Assembly (NCBI GenBank): GCA_026168455.1
Contig: CM047431.1
Coordinates: 22,447,365-22,511,364, forward strand
From: Theocolax elegans
Taxonomy: Eukaryota; Arthropoda; Insecta; Hymenoptera; Cerocephalidae
DNA: 64,000 nt
Direction of reading: 5' to 3'
In this document: positions 20,991-31,940 of the stretch, in pieces
How the letters are laid out: every line of letters begins with the position of its first letter
How positions within the stretch are numbered: position 1 is the first letter of the stretch
Program-made: the position numbers and the translations under genes
The notes under the pieces: generated by a model
Told to the model about the DNA's origin: nothing
The model's database searches: none
The model's input: only the letters and a program-made list of their open reading frames with translations

Positions 20991-22826
20991 ATATGTACAC
21001 ATTTACATAGCTAATTAACTACTGCATTAGGTAAATAATATAATGTTATATTTTTTAACGGCAGCAAAAAATTTTTATTATGAAATAAAAAGCAATTCTC
21101 TGATATTTTAATACACAAAAATAAAACTGTTATTTCTAAGTTTATTTATTAAAAACGACTATTATTTTTAAATAATTTTTTGTGTTATTTATTATTAATA
21201 ATGTTCACGCCAATAATTTGTATATTCCTTATTAAATGTATATCATTAACTTTCTGTATTTAAAACTATTTTTAGGGAACATTTTAAAAAACACTTTCCA
21301 AAAAGAAGTAAAAATTTTGCAAGTATGGTGTAATTCTAAACATACTTTTGCAATTGTTGATTTACTTTAAAATAAGGTGTAGCACTAGAAAGAACTGAAA
21401 TCAAAATCGAATCGTCAAGTATTTCAGTTGAAAAATAACGCATTTATCACAAAAGTATATTACATAAAAATTATTTTATAATTTTTAGCCCTGTTATATC
21501 TTACAGAAATAAATAAACAATAATATTTATAATAATATTCATTTGTGCAAAATTAATTTCTCCATATCTAATAAAACAGAAATTTCTCTTTTTTATTGTT
21601 TTTAAATAAAATAATACTTGCACCACGCGTTGGTTTGCCATCGCACTTATGGGCATATTTATTTCATGGACTTCTAAATATTGTAAGATTTGAAGACAAT
21701 AGCTAAACTATATAAAAGATATATATAATATGTTTCTCATGAAGCCCGTACATCGTTACAGTGGTTAATATTTAAATTTATTTATGCAATTACATGAAGT
21801 GCTAAAACTTGTTTAGTATTTGATGTGTTATGAATAGATACAATCGATTCAAAATCGTAAATGATTAGTAACTTAGAAAACTCCAGTCATTGAAAATAAA
21901 TAGTGCAATATTATATTACTCGAGTAACTGATGCGGAGTCCATTCAGATTATACGCAAGCTATCATATGTGATGAATTGTTATCAATTGGTTTGTTTTAG
22001 TTTAATTTATTTGCCAGAAAGTTTGTTGAGAGCATATCTTCATGTAGTAAAATAGAAACTCTACATATATAACATAGCTTGCGTATAATCTCAATAGACT
22101 TTCCAGTGACTCCAGTATAGTGGATATAAATTAATAATATTGTTTAAACTTGATGAAATTCACACAACTTAAGTGATTGGAAATAAATAGTACGAGTAAC
22201 TGGGAAATCAATTCAGATTATATTAGTTTATACTTTTCAATAGAGCAATAGTTCCACTTTCTTCTTTTTTTAAAGGACATTTTTTACTTTTTACCCTATT
22301 GTAAAGAGTAATTTTTATATTTTGCACTGTTCAAAGAGTAATTTTAGTTGTTTAGTCGTTTAACAGGTGTAGTTTTGAGATTTTTAACGTTACTTAAAGA
22401 GTAGTAAAGTCAACAAATTACTCATTTATAAGGTTTAGTTTTTACTCTTTGTTTTTACTGAATTTTCTCGAACGAAATGTCAGACCCAAATTACACGAAT
22501 CTATACCTTTCAACATAAATATTATAATTAATATATTAAATTAAAAATCTTAAAAAATTCATATAGGTAGCTTAAAACAAAAGCAAGGACATAGCGTTTT
22601 GCTTTTTTAAGAAATAATAATTTTTTTAATAATAATTGAGTAAACAATTTTTAGACGCTAATTGTTAGTAAATAAATCATAAACTTTCAACGCAAACATT
22701 GTAATTTTAAATAATCAATTTAAAAATCTGGAAAATTTTGGGTATATTACTGAATATTCAGACTTAAGATATTTATTGCTAAGACATTTTTAAGTTTTAA
22801 TAATCACAAAATATAAATTTATAATA
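20991..22826. other. AT-rich DNA without recognisable genes
   Basis: No coding region is supported. Small repeats occur: an inverted repeat near 21946 and 22074, a related direct copy near 22175-22225, and a motif at 21385-21425 related to repeats at 24.3-24.6 kb. Confidence 0.6.
21946..22091. repeat. 18-bp perfect inverted repeat with imperfect extension
   Basis: 21946-21963 (agattatacgcaagctat) is the exact reverse complement of 22074-22091. The arms can be extended with a few mismatches on the outer side. Confidence 0.85.
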
Positions 22827-22839
22827 GATGGATTTTATT
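22827..22839. repeat. Target-site duplication of SINE copy 2 (left)
   Basis: GATGGATTTTATT is repeated exactly at 23057-23069. Confidence 0.93.
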
Positions 22840-23056
22840 TATTTATTTTTTTTTATTATTTTATCGTCGCTCTTTTTATGCTCCCAAACCGGTGCTACTC
22901 AGCGACGGAGGTCATACGATGTCTTGGTGAAGAAAGCACTTGATGAAAATACATTTGCCAGTGGTGCTTGTATCAATCGTCCGGGGCCGGGAATCGAACC
23001 TGGGACCTCCAGATTACGAGCCCGACGCCCTACCGACCGAGCCATCGCAGGCCTCT
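22840..23056 (-). mobile_element. tRNA-derived SINE, copy 2 (well preserved)
   Basis: Read on the minus strand, the tRNA-like head starts near 23056. The A box is TGGCTCGGTCGG (23033-23044) and the B box GGTTCGATTCC is perfect (22990-23000). The body matches copy 1 at 1743-1951. The tail is A/T-rich (minus-strand TAAA-like repeats) next to the left target duplication. The exact 13-bp flanking duplication shows insertion by target-primed reverse transcription, and intact promoter boxes suggest this family was recently active. The LINE partner is unknown. Confidence 0.93.
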
Positions 23057-23069
23057 GATGGATTTTATT
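23057..23069. repeat. Target-site duplication of SINE copy 2 (right)
   Basis: GATGGATTTTATT is identical to 22827-22839. Confidence 0.93.
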
Positions 23070-24592
23070 AAACAACAAAGTAAAAAAATTTTTTTAATAG
23101 TTTACAAGAACAATACGAAAAAAATATCTCACTTCTGTGGTGAAGCGTACAAATTTTTTAGCGACTTTTCATGCGATGGTTTTTGTTATTGGCATTGAAG
23201 AAATTTTCCTTCCACATACTCTGATGAAGAATTTTATGCCCTATCAGAATCTCTGGTCAAATATTTGGCCAGTTTTAAAGAAGAAAAAACAAAACCAATT
23301 TAAATACTACAAAACCACCAACATTAATTAAAAACAAACTATTAAGCCATTTTTTTCAGTATGTTATTGCAAATATAATCTATGATCAAAATATGAAGAA
23401 AGGTAAAGAGAATAGTTGCTATTTAAATCAGTATTTTTTAAATGATGCACGTTTTTTCAAATTATGGTTAATTTATCGAATAAGTAACCTTGAATCATCA
23501 AACTAACTTATATATTATAGCTTCTTTGATAAACATAAATGTCTTACCATATAGTTTATACATGGCGGAATCTATATGGCCATCGTAAATGTATCAAAAA
23601 AGTAACGAATTGTAAATTTTCGTACATTTCAGGCGTTATTTGCAGATTATAAAGTAGATAAAAATTTTTTTCACTAAAATATTACGGGTTTAAAGTGCAA
23701 CTATTCTCTTCGCTTTTCTTCACATTTTGAGTGTACATTATATTTTTTTGAGTATACATTAAATTAGCGATAAAATTCGGAAAAAACTCGAGAACAAATT
23801 TTTTTCTCAAATTTCGGTGTTTTTTGTTTACGTTGTCAGAATGTCTACACTCACAAATTTTGCTTTTTTGCGCCTTAAAAATAGGGCTTAAAGCATCACT
23901 TTAGCTACTGGCAGGCGCAAAAGTACTTTATAGCGCTGCCGAGATTCAACAAACAACTCATTATCTTATCTGCTCCCTAGACTTAGCGCAATGGTGCGTG
24001 TGTGCTTGCGCGTATGCGTGTATATATATATATGTATATAATGGTGTAAATTATAAATTACTGAAATAAAAATAGCATCGGCAAGTATTTTATAGATATC
24101 AAAAGAAATTTTTTATTTATTTATTAGAGTTTCAGTTTCAGTAATTTTATTATTCATTATTAAATATTCCACGTTGAATTTGTGCCTCTAGACAGTACTA
24201 TATATAAAACACCTTCTGCGAAGGTGTCAACATTCGCAAGGATGGTTTCCAATCACACTTTCAAAAATGTTATCTGGTAAAAAAATCTTTAATTATTACT
24301 CCCATCCTTTTTCTACTAATATTTTGCTTAAACTCCATAAAAAGTTTCTGCAATGGAAAGTTCTGAAATCAAAGCGGAATAATCGACAAGTATTTTTTAC
24401 GATACCATAGATAATCGATAAGTATTTTTTACGATACCATAGATTGTATTTTAATTAAAATTTATATATTTTGCTTAAACTCCATAAAAAGTTTCTGCAA
24501 TAGAAAGTACTGAAATCCAAGCGGAATAATCAACAAGTATTTTTGCCATGGTATTCCGATACCGCTAAAAATCTTTTTAAATCTGTATAGTT
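23070..24592. other. AT-rich DNA without recognisable genes
   Basis: Only short open frames are present, none with a recognisable domain. It contains short GT/AT runs near 24000-24045 and a cluster of direct repeats at 24323-24560. Confidence 0.6.
24323..24550. repeat. Direct repeats around a conserved motif
   Basis: A segment of about 75 bases starting TTGCTTAAACTCC at 24323 recurs at 24471 with few changes. Between them, a 30-base stretch (AAGTATTTTTTACGATACCA core) occurs twice in a row near 24389-24445. Confidence 0.85.
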
Positions 24593-25145
24593 TGTGACGG
24601 AAATCGTCACACAATCTATTCACGACGAATAGAATATTTAAATTCGCGAATTGTAAGTCGTCGGAGCCTTTCGTATGTCAAGGCCAACCGACGACACTTG
24701 TTTGTTTTTATACAAACGTACACGCGCAATAGTACGTAGGGATGAGAGTGCGAGAGTGTGTGTGTGTTTCCCACTCTCAACCCTTTTTCGAAAAATTAGG
24801 CAATTGCCTAGTTAGTATGTCCCGATCCGCCGCTCGAGGCGGACAAAATATATCCGGTGCGATCGAGAGATCATCCTCGCGAGGTGAGCCGCGAGTGACA
24901 TTTGGTGTGTGATTAGGACGGGCAGTGCGTAAGTGAGTATGGCCGAGGTTTGCGGGACACTCGCCGCGGCACAGGGCCGCCTTCCACCACCGCAGCCGAC
25001 GTCGGCCTCCGTTGCCCAGGAGGCCAAAGGAACAAGGATCGGCTGGGCCATCCACGGGGCACATCCCGGTAGGTTTTATTCATACTACCGCGCGTCGCGC
25101 CCCCCTTCTCGAGTGTTTCAGTGTGTGAACTCGGGAGCGTATGCG
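24593..25145 (+). repeat. Truncated LTR of the gypsy-4 type
   Basis: It starts TGTGACGGAAATCGTCACAC and matches 43990-44600 and 45753-46370 closely. It then breaks off near 25145, a few bases before the primer site of the neighbouring opposite-strand element. It is an LTR fragment with no internal sequence attached. Confidence 0.88.
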
Positions 25146-25153
25146 GCAGTCCT

Positions 25154-25166
25154 GTCACGGTCGCCA
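25154..25166 (-). promoter_or_regulatory. Primer-binding site beside the left gypsy-5 LTR
   Basis: The minus strand reads TGGCGACCGTGAC, two bases from the LTR end. Its presence outside the left LTR means this LTR once served as a 5' LTR for sequence to its left. Confidence 0.8.
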
Positions 25167-25168
25167 TT

Positions 25169-25919
25169 TGTAACGTGGTATTTCGTCCTAATACCAGTTA
25201 CAAGTTATTTAATAATTTAATACAGGGACAACGGCCCCGAAGAACACGTCTTTGTCGTCGCCGTGGGTTAATAAGTTAACCCGTCGGGACACGGTAGCGG
25301 AGATAGGACGATCTCCTCTGTACCGACACACGTGGCGAGAAAATCGGGAATCGGAAGGTTGATTGCGGGTTAATTTATAATTAATAATAACGCGACCGTT
25401 ATATTAAAACAAATAAACAATATTTATTTATGAAGGCTACACGGAGGTACCCGACAATGTATAACGGGGCGTTCTCCCGGTCGCGTGGTATATACGCGGC
25501 AAGCAGGGGCTGCCACCCTGCTCGCCCCACGTAATACCCACTCGGTTTCGGCAGCATCGGTGTGCACACTCACTCAACACTCTCTAAGATATACCGACGG
25601 ACGTCGGGTACTTACCGGGCTGGTTTGTCCATTGGCCCTGATGCGCGTCGGCGCCCCGACGCCTGCTGACCGGTGCAGTCGGCCCGGTTTCCCGTCGTCC
25701 TCGACGGTGGTCTGCAGGTGCGGCCTGATGCCGCGGCTAATCGCCTACCTCGGGGAACACTCAACCCGAGGTATATGGTCCTTCGCACTACACTTACACG
25801 AACTCACTAGCACTCGCGTACGGCTTCCCGGAGCACGGACGAACCGGTCCGGTACTTCCCGTGGCGCGCGAAACTAAACGTGACGATGTGTTAATAAGAT
25901 GCTGTCGCGGTCGAGACCG
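25169..25919 (-). repeat. Gypsy-5 LTR, left copy
   Basis: It matches 35760-36530 over its whole length, apart from an 18-20-base gap and scattered differences. The plus strand begins TGTAACGTGGTATTTCG. The LTR may extend further right (25920 to about 27240) if the other copy is truncated. Confidence 0.88.
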
Positions 25920-27249
25920 GCAGCGTACTGAGCTTTTCGGGAATTGTCGTATTCCCGAAAAGTACCTAACACACACAAAAAAAAACCGAGCTAGATCGAT
26001 GCCTAACGCATCGATCATTGCCGCCGTACCTCGCCTCTGGCATACCGGTGGTCGTCCTTGTCACGTCTCCTTTGCTTTTCTTCTTATCTTCCTTATCTTA
26101 GACTGTGACGGTTTTTGGACTACAGAACTTTCCAGAGTTCGCATTTGTCTTTTCCTTTTCTTGCGATTCAACTCTTTCTACGTTCTCTCTTGTGCTTCGG
26201 TTTTATTTTTGATTTTTTATTCATTTTCCTTTTATTTTCTTTTTCTTTTTATTTTTGGGGAACTAGGGACTAGGACTTCCTAGTCTTACTACTTCTTTCT
26301 TCTCTCTTCCTTCTCTTCCTGCTCTTCCCTCTTAAAATTCGGTCCGTGACTCATATTCGGGTTTTGTCTGCCATAACGCTCACTTATACTACTGAATATT
26401 TTTATTTCCGTTTCCCTGACATGAGCACGTGGTTTTATTGGCTAGGTCCATTGGCAGTATCTTAGTGCTTCTCGAGGAGGTCACGAAAGTCTAGTATAGA
26501 ATCTGTCTAATTTCAATGTTGCGGGCGCTGTCATCGATTCTTTATACTATACCCTATATCCTAATACACTCTTTGCAGTTGCTATATTCTTCTCTCTTCC
26601 TAATATCTTCCTTCTACTTTCTTCTTCCACCCTACTTTGGTTTCTTATTTTCCTCTATCTACTTTTATAAAAGAAGGAGTTCCTAACTAGCGTCCGTTCA
26701 TTCTCCCTGACTTTCATATTCTTTCACACTATCTTTCAAGCTTTGTCTTTCATCTCCATTCATTCTTCTTTCGCTCTATTGCCATTTTTCCTCTTTCAGC
26801 GTCATTCTCAATCAACTCTCATCAGTTGTATTCTCCCTAAGAAGATGTGTTAGTTTAACCTATTGTCTAGTATGAGAAACTATCTTGATTACCTCTGTGT
26901 CTATTCCCTTTCCTATTCCTTCGTTTGTTAGTTACGATGGAGAGCGTTTTCTATACTGGCTACTTTCATTTATTCCCTTCTCACTTATGCTTTTCCTTTT
27001 TCTCTTATCTTTCTACTTTCTGGAATATTATCTAGCCCAACCCTTCTCATTCATTCTCTTCCCTTATCACTTCTATTTGAGTTTCCTCCTCAATTTCTAC
27101 TATGTCTACGACTAAGTCTTTTTCTAGAGTTTCCGTAGCATCCTTTGCGAGTAAGATTTCTTTCGTCATCTCGCATGATGTGCGAGTTGAAAAGAGGGCA
27201 ATGAAATAAATAATGACACGCACGCAATCGAATTCCTCGCCTAGACGAA
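25920..27249 (-). other. Purine-rich (minus strand) non-coding region, possible U3
   Basis: It contains two perfect hairpins next to the LTR (25933-25962 with a 12-bp stem, 25994-26016 with a 9-bp stem) and then about 1.2 kb of C/T-rich plus strand. There is no supported coding frame. It could be a 3' UTR or the U3 part of a much longer LTR. Confidence 0.5.
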
Positions 27250-27620
27250 CTAGGGTCGAGGAGTGGTGAGGTTCTTCTCCAGGGTGGCCATCACCAGCCG
27301 CAGGACGACGTCTCTCGCTGCGGGATTGTCTTCTGCCACCGTTTCCAACAACAAGCGACACTCCCGAAGAAGGTCAGCATCGTTGTTGGGTTGTCTCGAT
27401 GGCCCGGTGATGACGTTACTGCTCATCCCCGGCGTTATGTCCATCCTGGTCGGAACGGAGGGCGGTTTAACCAAAGGATTCGGTGGTGCAGGGTACGGGG
27501 TCAATAACGACAACTCAGCTGGATAGCCGACTTGCCGGAACACGGTGTTAAGACCCGCCTGCACCTCATCCAAGGATCCAGAGTTTGGTACTCCCAAATC
27601 CTGCGCCAGGCGACGTAAGG
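27250..27620 (-). pseudogene. Fragment fused to truncated gypsy-5 RT (possible 3'-ORF tail)
   Basis: About 120 codons, starting LAQDLGVPNSGSLDEVQ, then a Pro/Ser/Thr-rich stretch and a predicted helix (LLRECRLLLETVAED). It ends at a TAG at 27250. It begins abruptly where RT homology stops (TFLGY, about 27620). Its general form, a Pro-rich stretch followed by a short helical tail and stop, resembles the end of the gypsy-2 3' ORF, but the similarity is weak. A gag fragment is the alternative. Confidence 0.4.
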
Positions 27621-28461
27621 TACCCAAGAAAGGTAACGCTCGAGCAACAGAACTGACACTTTTCTCTGTTCAATTCTAGCCCTGCGTTCACTAGTGTCCT
27701 TAGAACCATTTCCAACCATTTTAAATGTTCCTCGAAAGTTTTGGTTATATAACGATTAGATCGTCCAGGTAACCAAAAACATGAGGTTCAACTTCGGGAC
27801 CAAATAGAGCATCGATCCACCGTGCAAATGTCATGGGTGCATTCATCAGTCCGAACGCCATCCGTGTGAACTGCCACAACCCAGACCCAGGCATAGCGAA
27901 GGCGGTGTAATGTCGACTAATTTCTGACATTAACACTTGGAAATATGCCTTCTTAAGATCGATCTTAGAGATGAATATGGCATTATGTAACTTATCCAGA
28001 ATCGAATTCATATTCGGTATTGGATATTAGTCACGTTTTGTTACCGCATTGAAATCTCGGAAGTCTATGCAAAAACGATAGCTACCTTCGTCTTTGCGGA
28101 CTATCACTGGAGCGGCAGACCATTCACTTGCATTCGATTCAATTATTCCTCTCTCAAACATTTTACTGACTTCTTGCTGGGCGAATTCGAGGACTTTAGG
28201 CGACATACGTGTTGGTTTATGACGTACTGGTCGTGCACCTGGCTCTACTTCCACGTAATGTTCGATCAACGTAGTAAAGCCATGCACATCGCCTGGTGAT
28301 GGTAATAAGTTCTCTACTAACTTTCTTACCCTCTCTTGCTGGTCATCGTTAATCTCGATTATAGCTGCACAGTGCGAGAATCCTCGTGTCTCCGTCTCGG
28401 ATTCCATCCTTGACAAAAGACTGCCTTTTGCCGGCGCCAACGTGCCAGAAGGTATCGCCAA
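27620..28461 (-). pseudogene. Gypsy-5 reverse transcriptase (truncated)
   Basis: RT blocks are YRFCIDFRDFNAVTKRD, a stop at 28025-28027, then SKIDLKKAYFQV, FTRMAFGLMNAPMTF and FGYLDDLIVI. A small insertion after LIVI shifts the frame. Homology continues (LNREKCQFCCSSVTFLGY) to about 27620 and then ends. RNase H and integrase are absent. It is very similar to the gypsy-4 RT at 42354-42893. Confidence 0.88.
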
Positions 28462-29155
28462 TTTTAACCTCGACGAGAATCATCGAGTGTTCCATATTCT
28501 CGACTATTCTCAGTTGGATGTTGCTATCTAATCCCTCAATTCCAAATAGAACATCTAACAAACATAGGACTTTCAGTGCGGGTCCTGCGACACCTCGCAC
28601 GACTACCTTGGCCGGTTTCCACTTATCCCTGTAGCATTCCGCTACGTCAACGCGTATAAGTTCTCCTGGGTCGAACAATACTTTAAAGTCCTTGCCACCA
28701 AGTCTTACCGAGAAGAGCAAACGGTTTTCGGATTGCACTCCCGCAACCATGTCTTCGGCTTGACTGTCAAGTAGAGCTGGAGTCGAACTTGTCTCTCTGG
28801 ATGTCTGCGGGACGGCTCCTGCCCCCCCCCCCTGAACTGTTCTAATCGGCAACGATTTTGAACTGTTCAGCACCTGATCAAGAGAGACAGTCATTTTACT
28901 CTCATTAGACTGTTTTAAACTCTTTTTGTTGAACGTAGGTTGGGGTGACAATGAGTAAAGAATATCATCGTTATCACTGGTGGGGTTACATAGGTTTAGA
29001 GTTTTTCTCTCGTTCTCTATTTCCTTGAGGAACCGTTTATGTTGGTTAACCGCCTGCCTGCGGAGTACTTCAGACCAGAAAGACTCTTTGTTTTTCTTGA
29101 TCTCTGGATCTTCGAACGTTGGAGTTAGCTTGGAACGGGTCTCAGCCTTAACCAT
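28349..29155 (-). pseudogene. Gypsy-5 aspartic protease region
   Basis: A Lys/Ser-rich linker leads to LLFSVRLGGKDFKVLFDPG, aligned with gypsy-4 RLGGKDFKALFDPG, and later GVAGPALKVLCLLDVLFGIEG. The active-site triplet is D-P-G instead of D-T/S-G. The frame shifts near 28385 before RT. The upstream stub at 29215-29330 ends in NRK-stop and may be the last part of gag. The rest of gag is missing. Confidence 0.8.
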
Positions 29156-30404
29156 AGGTAACTCAGCAGATTTCGGTAAATTCAGATGTTCAGAGGTATT
29201 CTCTCTTACCTTCTGAACGTTTGTTTATTTTCTGTTTAGCAGTTCAGCAAAGTCAGTGAGGTGTTTGTCCTTCTTAACAAACAGCCTCGCGGGTTCACCA
29301 ACCCGTATTTCTTGCCCCCTAGAGCTCTTACGCTCTTTTAACTGCGTGCAGGGCCCGGGGGTGATTCTGGTACCCTGCTCGACAAACAAATTAATTTGGT
29401 AACAATTTTAACATAAATTGCTATCAATTGCAAGTTACAAACAAAAATAATAAAAAAAAAATATTTTAATTCGCTGACAAGAGAAATTAAATATTGAAAG
29501 GAGAGAAAAAAAAACATTTTCTGGAAGCAACAAATATAATTATTTTGACAAACAAAATAATTATAATTTTACACAAAGTGTAAATCTCATACAAAAAAAA
29601 ATTTTGTAAAGAGTAGCTTCAAAAGAAAAGAATTTTCAAAACAAGATTACATAAAAAAAACTTTTTAAATGTGATTGAAACAGCAAAAAAAAATTTTTAA
29701 TTTGATTTAAAACACACAAAAACAATTAATTTTAATGTCAAGCTCCAAAAAAAATTTTAAATTATTTTTAAAAGAAATTAATTATTTTATTTATTATTAA
29801 TTTTATATATATTATATTATATTATATAAAAATTAATAATATAAATATGCAATTAATTTGACAAACAAATTAATTGCAATTTATTTCTTAATTTGGCGGA
29901 AAAGCAAAAAAAAAATTAAGAAAATAAATCAAAAGAGATTTTCCCGTCAGCAGAATTAATAATTAAGTGACAAACTCTTAATCCAAATAATATTAAGATT
30001 AACAATAAATGTAAATGTAACACCAATATCGCGATGTTATTAATAATAATAATAATAATAATAAAGTTAATAATTATAAGCAATAAAAATATTATTGGTC
30101 GTCTCGAACTGACACAAAATCAGTGAGCCGAACTCAAAAATATTTTACACACTCACACACATTGTTAAACTCGCTTCTAAAGCGCGTTAACAAAATTCAC
30201 GCAATGAAATTAAAAATGAAATAATAAAATACATGCGATGAATTTAGAAATGAAATTCGGTCGCGCAAAGGGGGAAATTTTCCTTCTTGCGTAGCAACGA
30301 AGGATAGCCGCGCGGTATATGCCGTATAATGTATGTTCTCTCACTTACGCCGCGCGGGTCCATCGCCGGCTAGTTGGGATTTTCACTCTCTCTCCCACTG
30401 GTTC

Positions 30405-30407
<3 letters not shown>
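29156..30407 (-). other. AT-rich leader of gypsy-5 with repeated modules
   Basis: There is no coding region apart from the short gag stub at its left end. GACAAACAAA(A/T)TAATT recurs near 29379, 29555 and 29858, each followed by similar AT-rich sequence. A TAA/AAT run lies at about 30038-30063. Confidence 0.55.

Positions 30408-30473
<66 letters not shown>
30408..30473. repeat. (CT)n microsatellite left of the LINE
   Basis: About 33 CT units, interrupted only at its left side. The LINE-like sequence starts directly after it. Confidence 0.95.
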
Positions 30474-30476
<3 letters not shown>

Positions 30477-30717
30477 ATATTATCAGGTACTTTTCTCTCG
30501 CCCAGGAATCCTTATTTCTCCTCTAAAAAGTTGGTTATGCTGAGAGGTTAGGATTCAGTTTCGCGCAAATTGGCGGTCCAACTTTGTCAATTTTCGCACA
30601 GTCGGAGCAGCGCTTCTTCTGCCTACTACCTGTACTAAAGGTCAGCCTCGCCGCAATATCGTCATCTTCCACTGGGTTAGTCTACACCTTCGTTGCTATT
30701 AAATCTATCCTTCGGAG

Positions 30718-31937
30718 ATGCAGCAGGCTACGCGCTCTACCTGCTTTGTGTGCAATCGCCGAATCGTCAAAAAGGACCATGCGGAGGTATGCACGCGATG
30801 CGGCAGTCTAATTCATGTGAACTGCTTTGTTATATTACCCGACTGTAACGAACCGCGATGCTGCCGGCTTGCGAAGAGCTCTGCCTTTCCCGTGCCTTCC
30901 CGTCCTCTGCACTTCCCGGGACGACTACTTTGAAAGGCGAGCTCGCGTCAGGCGCTACACTCTCTGCTGCGACCCCCACAGCTGGGACGACCAAGCGCGT
31001 CGCCTCGCCCACTTTGCCGCCATGTGCGCAGGTTGCCAAGCAACCTCGCGGCGCCGCGCCCACTGAGAGCTGCTCCGGCCTACCCGCGCAGCAGTCTAGT
31101 ACCGTCGATATGGCTGCTCTCTTCGCGGACTTCGCGAGCCGCTTGGAGACCAATTTGGAGCGTACGGTCGCGTGTATTGAAGCCTCGGTTCAGGGTTTGG
31201 CCAGCGATATCCGGGATCTCAACTCCACGGTTTTCCAGATAGAGACCGCGACCGAGGAGAGATTCTCCAGAGTCTCGGACCGCCTGGGAGCGCTGGAAGC
31301 GGCGAATTAGTTGATACAAGGCCTAATCGGTGACGCGCGTAGCGGACACGAGTCATCGGCGGTGTCGGCAATGACGGCCTCCTCGGATACTTGCGAGCTT
31401 TTATTGCTTGGTGTTCCAACAAATCTGTCCATCTCGGAAGGGGAGGTCGTTGACAAGGTGTTAACAGCCATCAACCTCCCCCGCGTTTGCGCGCAAGTGT
31501 TGGACATTCGTCCCTGGCTTGTCCGCAACAAGCCAGGTAAGCAAGACACAAGATCAACGTCTTCGACTGCGGGCGTTAGCGGTTTTAGTGGTAACGGCGA
31601 TAATGACAATGGTAGAGGTCTTGTCTTCCGAGTTTCCTCCCCATCAACAAGGAATCTGGTTCTGGAGAGGGCTCGCCTTCTCAAGGGCTTGTCCGCTAAT
31701 TCCCTTTTTGGTGCGGGTGGAGGTTCATCAGTATATTTGCGTGCGCTTTGGCCCAAGGAATTACACGTACTTTTAGGTAAAGCACTGCGTCGTTCAATAG
31801 ACTTAGGTTATGCGAGGCCTCATGTCAAAAATTACACGGTTTTCATGCGCAAATCGAGAGGAGAACAGCCTTTTCCAATTCGCTCTGAATCTGATATTAA
31901 TAACCTTGTACTTCATAACTCTCCTACCTCACAATAA
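30718..31937 (+). pseudogene. LINE ORF1: PHD-like zinc finger protein (one frameshift, one stop)
   Basis: The N-terminus (30718-30933) has CFVC, CTRC and HVNC spaced like a PHD/Cys4-His-Cys zinc finger, as in CR1-type ORF1 proteins. A frameshift near 30850-30890 moves the reading to the frame of 30858-31310. A TAG at 31308-31310 interrupts it, and it resumes to 31937 without other breaks. The middle is predicted helical (FADFASRLETNLERTVAC), probably a multimerisation coiled coil. ORF1 would bind the element RNA. The two lesions are few compared with the gypsy pseudogenes here. Confidence 0.75.
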
Positions 31938-31940
31938 GGG

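Noticed and set aside
24777..25220. Open frames on both strands of the LTR fragment
   Set aside because: The same frames recur in all gypsy-4-type LTR copies (44.3-44.7 and 46.0-46.5 kb) with indels that do not respect the frame. This is LTR sequence.
30319..30551. Ser-Leu repeat proteins over the CT microsatellite
   Set aside because: They are pure (CT)n translation and no real gene. The same applies to 35233-35636.
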